Positions 61,094-64,000 of a DNA stretch of 64,000 nt are shown here, piece after piece. The DNA comes from Lineus longissimus (taxonomy: Eukaryota > Nemertea > Pilidiophora > Heteronemertea > Lineidae): NCBI RefSeq assembly GCF_910592395.1, contig NC_088325.1:14574109-14638108 (forward strand), given 5' to 3'. How positions within the stretch are numbered: the first letter of the stretch is position 1; each line of letters opens with the position of its first letter. The position numbers were made by a program, and so were the translations under genes. Under the pieces are notes generated by a model. The model was not told the DNA's origin. It saw nothing but the letters and a program-made list of their open reading frames with translations, and did no database searches.

Positions 61094-61175
61094 AGGTTTT
61101 TGATAGTATTTAATTATTAAAAATCCAAATAATCAGGTTTTTGATAGTATTTAATTATTAAAAATCCAAATAATC
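61094..61175. repeat. Perfect 41-bp tandem duplication
   Basis: AGGTTTTTGATAGTATTTAA... occurs at 61094-61134 and again, base for base, at 61135-61175. The absence of differences suggests a recent event or an assembly artefact. Confidence 0.95.
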
Positions 61176-62960
61176 AATAGCGCTTCGAATTAATTAAGTA
61201 ATGGACAGATGAAATTCATCGGCAAGCAGCTTTCTTTTGGTGTTTTGCGATTTACTCTCTTTTGATATGGCATATTAACACATGGCCTGTCAATAGCGGT
61301 ATATCTCGCCAACCAAAGTTATAAAATTGTTATTTACATAACAACGCTGCATTACACGGATAAATAGTAAATGTCAAAAGCAAAAAAAAACAGGCCACGA
61401 ATTATTATCGCCAGAGCTGCGGATGTTGTCACATCCACTGATTAATACAGAGACAAGTTTATGAAACTTTAATGAAAAGTTGATTGAAACGCTTAGCAAT
61501 TAATTTCCCTCCTTTGGGAGATATAACTGTTTTTAACTGTAAACGCCATTCTGCTAGCAGTCGTCAAGGTGCCACTGTCTCTGGTGTACTGTTGAGCGGT
61601 AAGTGGTTTAATAATTTTTTGAAGGAACGTGTTTACCAACATAGCTCTGAGTTCGAATACGTAGTAATGTCATTTCTTTTTCTTTGAGTAGAACGTGTCA
61701 GGCAGTCATCGTTGTCTTAACTGCACCATCGCGTGTTCCTGTTGCGATGATGGTGAAATACCCAAGATGTTCTCTTGGTTAATCGGTGAAATAATGACCA
61801 AGAGCGGACACACTATAGTTTCCCAATTCCACGACTACCAACCATTCCGTCACCAATTCTAAAAAAAACGCCATTGTGTTTATTGCCTGGAGCACGCAAT
61901 GAAAAACTTTAACGATACGACAAGTGTCTCATGGAAGCTCGCTAACACAGAACGTGTATTTCATCTTGTTCAAATTGAGTTACTGAGACTTCTCTGATTA
62001 TGTGTTACATGATGTGTTTTGAAATAAGGTTAGTTCTTTCAATTAGACGTTTAATCGTTAGACTCTTAATGTACATTGGGTGACATCAACGAGTTATCAT
62101 GCTATATATATATGTAATTTTGAAGAACTCGATTGTAATGCTTTTTAAATGAAGCACCTTAAATTACGTTGTAATGTTAAGTTTCGACAATCACTTCCGT
62201 CAGTTGTTTCGGTTTTGTGTCGAACGTTGCTTGCCGAGGGTTTGAACTGAGTTATTCCTACTGCCCATCAATACCACGGGCGGTAGCAGAGTAGCCAAAA
62301 GTGTGGGGAATTCGAACTGTCCCATGTTTCCAATAGACAAAGACGTCGTAAATTGATAGCCTTTTCGTCAAGAATTCTTTCTTGTATGAGCGATATCCAT
62401 AATCGAACTCATGCGAAAATGAAATATCGTACAAAATTATCGCGTATGCTGTCTTTCTCATAACTTACATTCGGATCAGATCCTCTGACAAATACTCGGG
62501 GAATTCTTCATGCTTGATGTGAGATATTTACATGACACTACGTTTCTTAACGAAAAACCGATGGAAGATGGGACAGATTGACATAACCCATTCATTTACT
62601 ACTTTAAAAAAAGGAATGTCACACAGCAAAAGAAAATCATCGCCACAACTGACAAATCCTTGACAGAAACCCTAACGCAAGATTTTGTGACATAAGCATA
62701 TTATGGATTTTGATGTCTTTCAAATAGCGTGCATGGGGCGCAGCTATACTAGATAACCTGGGAAAAATACTGGGGCTTCCCAAAATAGGGCATTAAAGAT
62801 CAAAGGCCTATATTGAATTTGGTTAATGTGGTGACCTAATTGAGTGAGCTAATACGTTTTAACACTTTTCACACTCTGAGTGTTTGGCTCACACCTGATT
62901 TACCCCATTCAACATAGGCCTTTCATCGTTATTGAGTTAATTTGAGAAGCCTATGTATTT
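61176..62960. other. No gene recognised
   Basis: ORFs at 61484-61687 (+) and 62258-62461 (-) lack support. A (TA)n run of about six repeats lies near 62,103-62,114. Confidence 0.4.
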
Positions 62961-63068
62961 TTCACAGGTTTTTTAAAATCCGACCTTTCCGGGAAAAGTC
63001 GGACAATGTCGGACTTTTGTCGGATAAATCAGGAAAACGTTAGGGAAACCATTAAGAAGTCGGAAAAG
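62961..63068 (+). repeat. GTCGGA-rich dispersed repeat, copy C
   Basis: It runs parallel to copy A from TTCACAGGTTTTT through AATCCGACCTTTCCGGGAAA, repeated GTCGGA units, ATAAATCAGGAAAA and ATTAAGAAGTCGGAAA, in the same orientation 19 kb away. Confidence 0.85.
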
Positions 63069-64000
63069 TTCTTCATGACCTTCAGGCAAGATCTTTCATC
63101 ATCATGTTTCTCTCTTACAAATAATTCATATGTTGAGTGGTGACTACAATGTAATGTTCTTGAAAACGGCATTGTTTCTCAAATTATGACAGCTTCTATC
63201 ATATCCAATGACAACCTCTCACAAGATATGAAAAGGGTTTCACCCGAAGATTTCATCAGTAATCTACATTCCATACTCCCTTCGTATATGAAGTACACTC
63301 TTAGTGCAAGTCATCTGAACTAAAATGGGATGAACTGCAAACAAGCTACTATCAAACGAAGAGCAGCATCAAAATGACATCCTTGTTTATAAGCAGTTAG
63401 ACTGTTTAAAATGAACTGACAGGCCTTGACATGACGATAGCATATTGTCATTGATGCTCTTAATGCCAGTCAAGCCCGGAGTTTAGTTGATTCATGCCTT
63501 ATGCCTCACGTAAAAAGGCCATATTGGCAACCAAACTGTAACATTTACTTAGCAGCTGTACATACCATAGAGTTTTTCGGTTCAGGATGATGGATGACCC
63601 TCCAGGGTACCTGACTGGGGAATGCTTCATGTAGTTTGCATATTGATATAGTACAGCCAAGTCCAGGTTAAGAAGCGCCGTTTCGACTCATTCAGTCTGA
63701 TATATCATTATTTGAGTGTTGCAGGGTAGGCTCAGTATGAAAACATTTGAGAAGCATCCTTTGATTTTTTCGATAACCCCTTCGGGAAATTTGAAATAAT
63801 TCAACACGCGATAAACCAACGGGTTTGCGTTGAAACTAATTGCGACGACATTTTAAAAACATTTCTCAGTGGCCGTTAATATCCGAATCTAGGGTATGCG
63901 TCTACATAAATTGCAGGAAACCACTGATATTCAAAATCCTTGCTTGATATCATTATATTCCACTTCACAAGTTGTGCATTTGGTGCGTGCATTACGTGAC
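63069..64000. other. No gene recognised
   Basis: No ORF of 60 codons, repeat or conserved motif noticed to the end of the window. Confidence 0.4.

Noticed and set aside
1-64000. Retroviral or LINE reverse transcriptase, DDE transposase, rRNA, snRNA and well-known microRNA sequences
   Set aside because: None of the expected motifs (for example YADD/FADD with flanking context, GGTTCGA outside the SINE, or familiar microRNA seeds with a hairpin) was found when reading the frames and strands. A profile search would be needed to exclude degraded copies.

Overview
This is eukaryotic, almost certainly metazoan, nuclear DNA. There are no long uninterrupted genes. Candidate exons are short and flanked by GT/AG signals, and there is a tRNA-derived SINE, a non-autonomous DNA transposon with a target-site duplication, many local tandem duplications and A/AAC-rich low-complexity tracts. 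The composition (AT-rich, roughly 40% GC by eye) and the SINE body fit a marine invertebrate such as an echinoderm, hemichordate, cephalochordate or mollusc. I cannot name the species. No protein in the window matched a family I can name with confidence, so every coding call below rests on splice signals, reading phase, composition and cysteine pattern, not on homology.

Layout. 1-6.8 kb: mostly featureless, with one 151-codon minus-strand ORF and a diverged direct repeat near 3.5 kb. 6.84-7.34 kb: ten copies of a 47-bp repeat flanked by short inverted repeats. 10.59-11.34 kb: a 737-bp Mutator-like MITE with a 9-bp target-site duplication. 12.0-15.9 kb: several diverged tandem repeats (about 85 bp, 165 bp and 13 bp). 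18.7-19.3 kb: an A-rich repeat followed by a tRNA-SINE with a GAA tail. 20.4-23.2 kb: a diverged 234-bp repeat and a possible old SINE ending in a GAT microsatellite. 24.5-28.3 kb: four plus-strand candidate exons whose phases agree (all phase 1), with an AATAAA at the end. 30.5-33.8 kb: a cluster of coding-like blocks on both strands. 35.6-38.2 kb: the best gene model of the window.

That model has a TATA box, a first exon with two in-frame ATGs and a hydrophobic stretch, a 34-nt microexon, and a terminal exon with nine cysteines and a nearby ATTAAA. Reading phase is kept through both introns. It would encode a small (about 122-residue) secreted or membrane-anchored disulfide-rich protein of unknown function.

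39-48 kb holds A-rich tracts, a TAGTAC microsatellite, two copies of a GTCGGA-rich dispersed repeat (the third is at 63 kb), a diverged 243-bp duplication and weak exon candidates. 49.26-49.68 kb: five copies of an 82-bp repeat. 52.3-54.3 kb: a long pyrimidine tract, a 159-bp dimer and an old repeat fragment. 57.6-58.0 kb: an irregular diverged repeat, followed by a 126-nt phase 0-0 candidate exon (58,480) and a phase-compatible terminal exon (58,782). The last 5 kb are mainly AT-rich noncoding DNA with a perfect 41-bp duplication.

Nothing here looks like an operon, CRISPR array, rRNA or prokaryotic gene. The window is best read as intergenic/intronic DNA with a few small multi-exon genes and a repeat landscape shaped by short tandem duplication.
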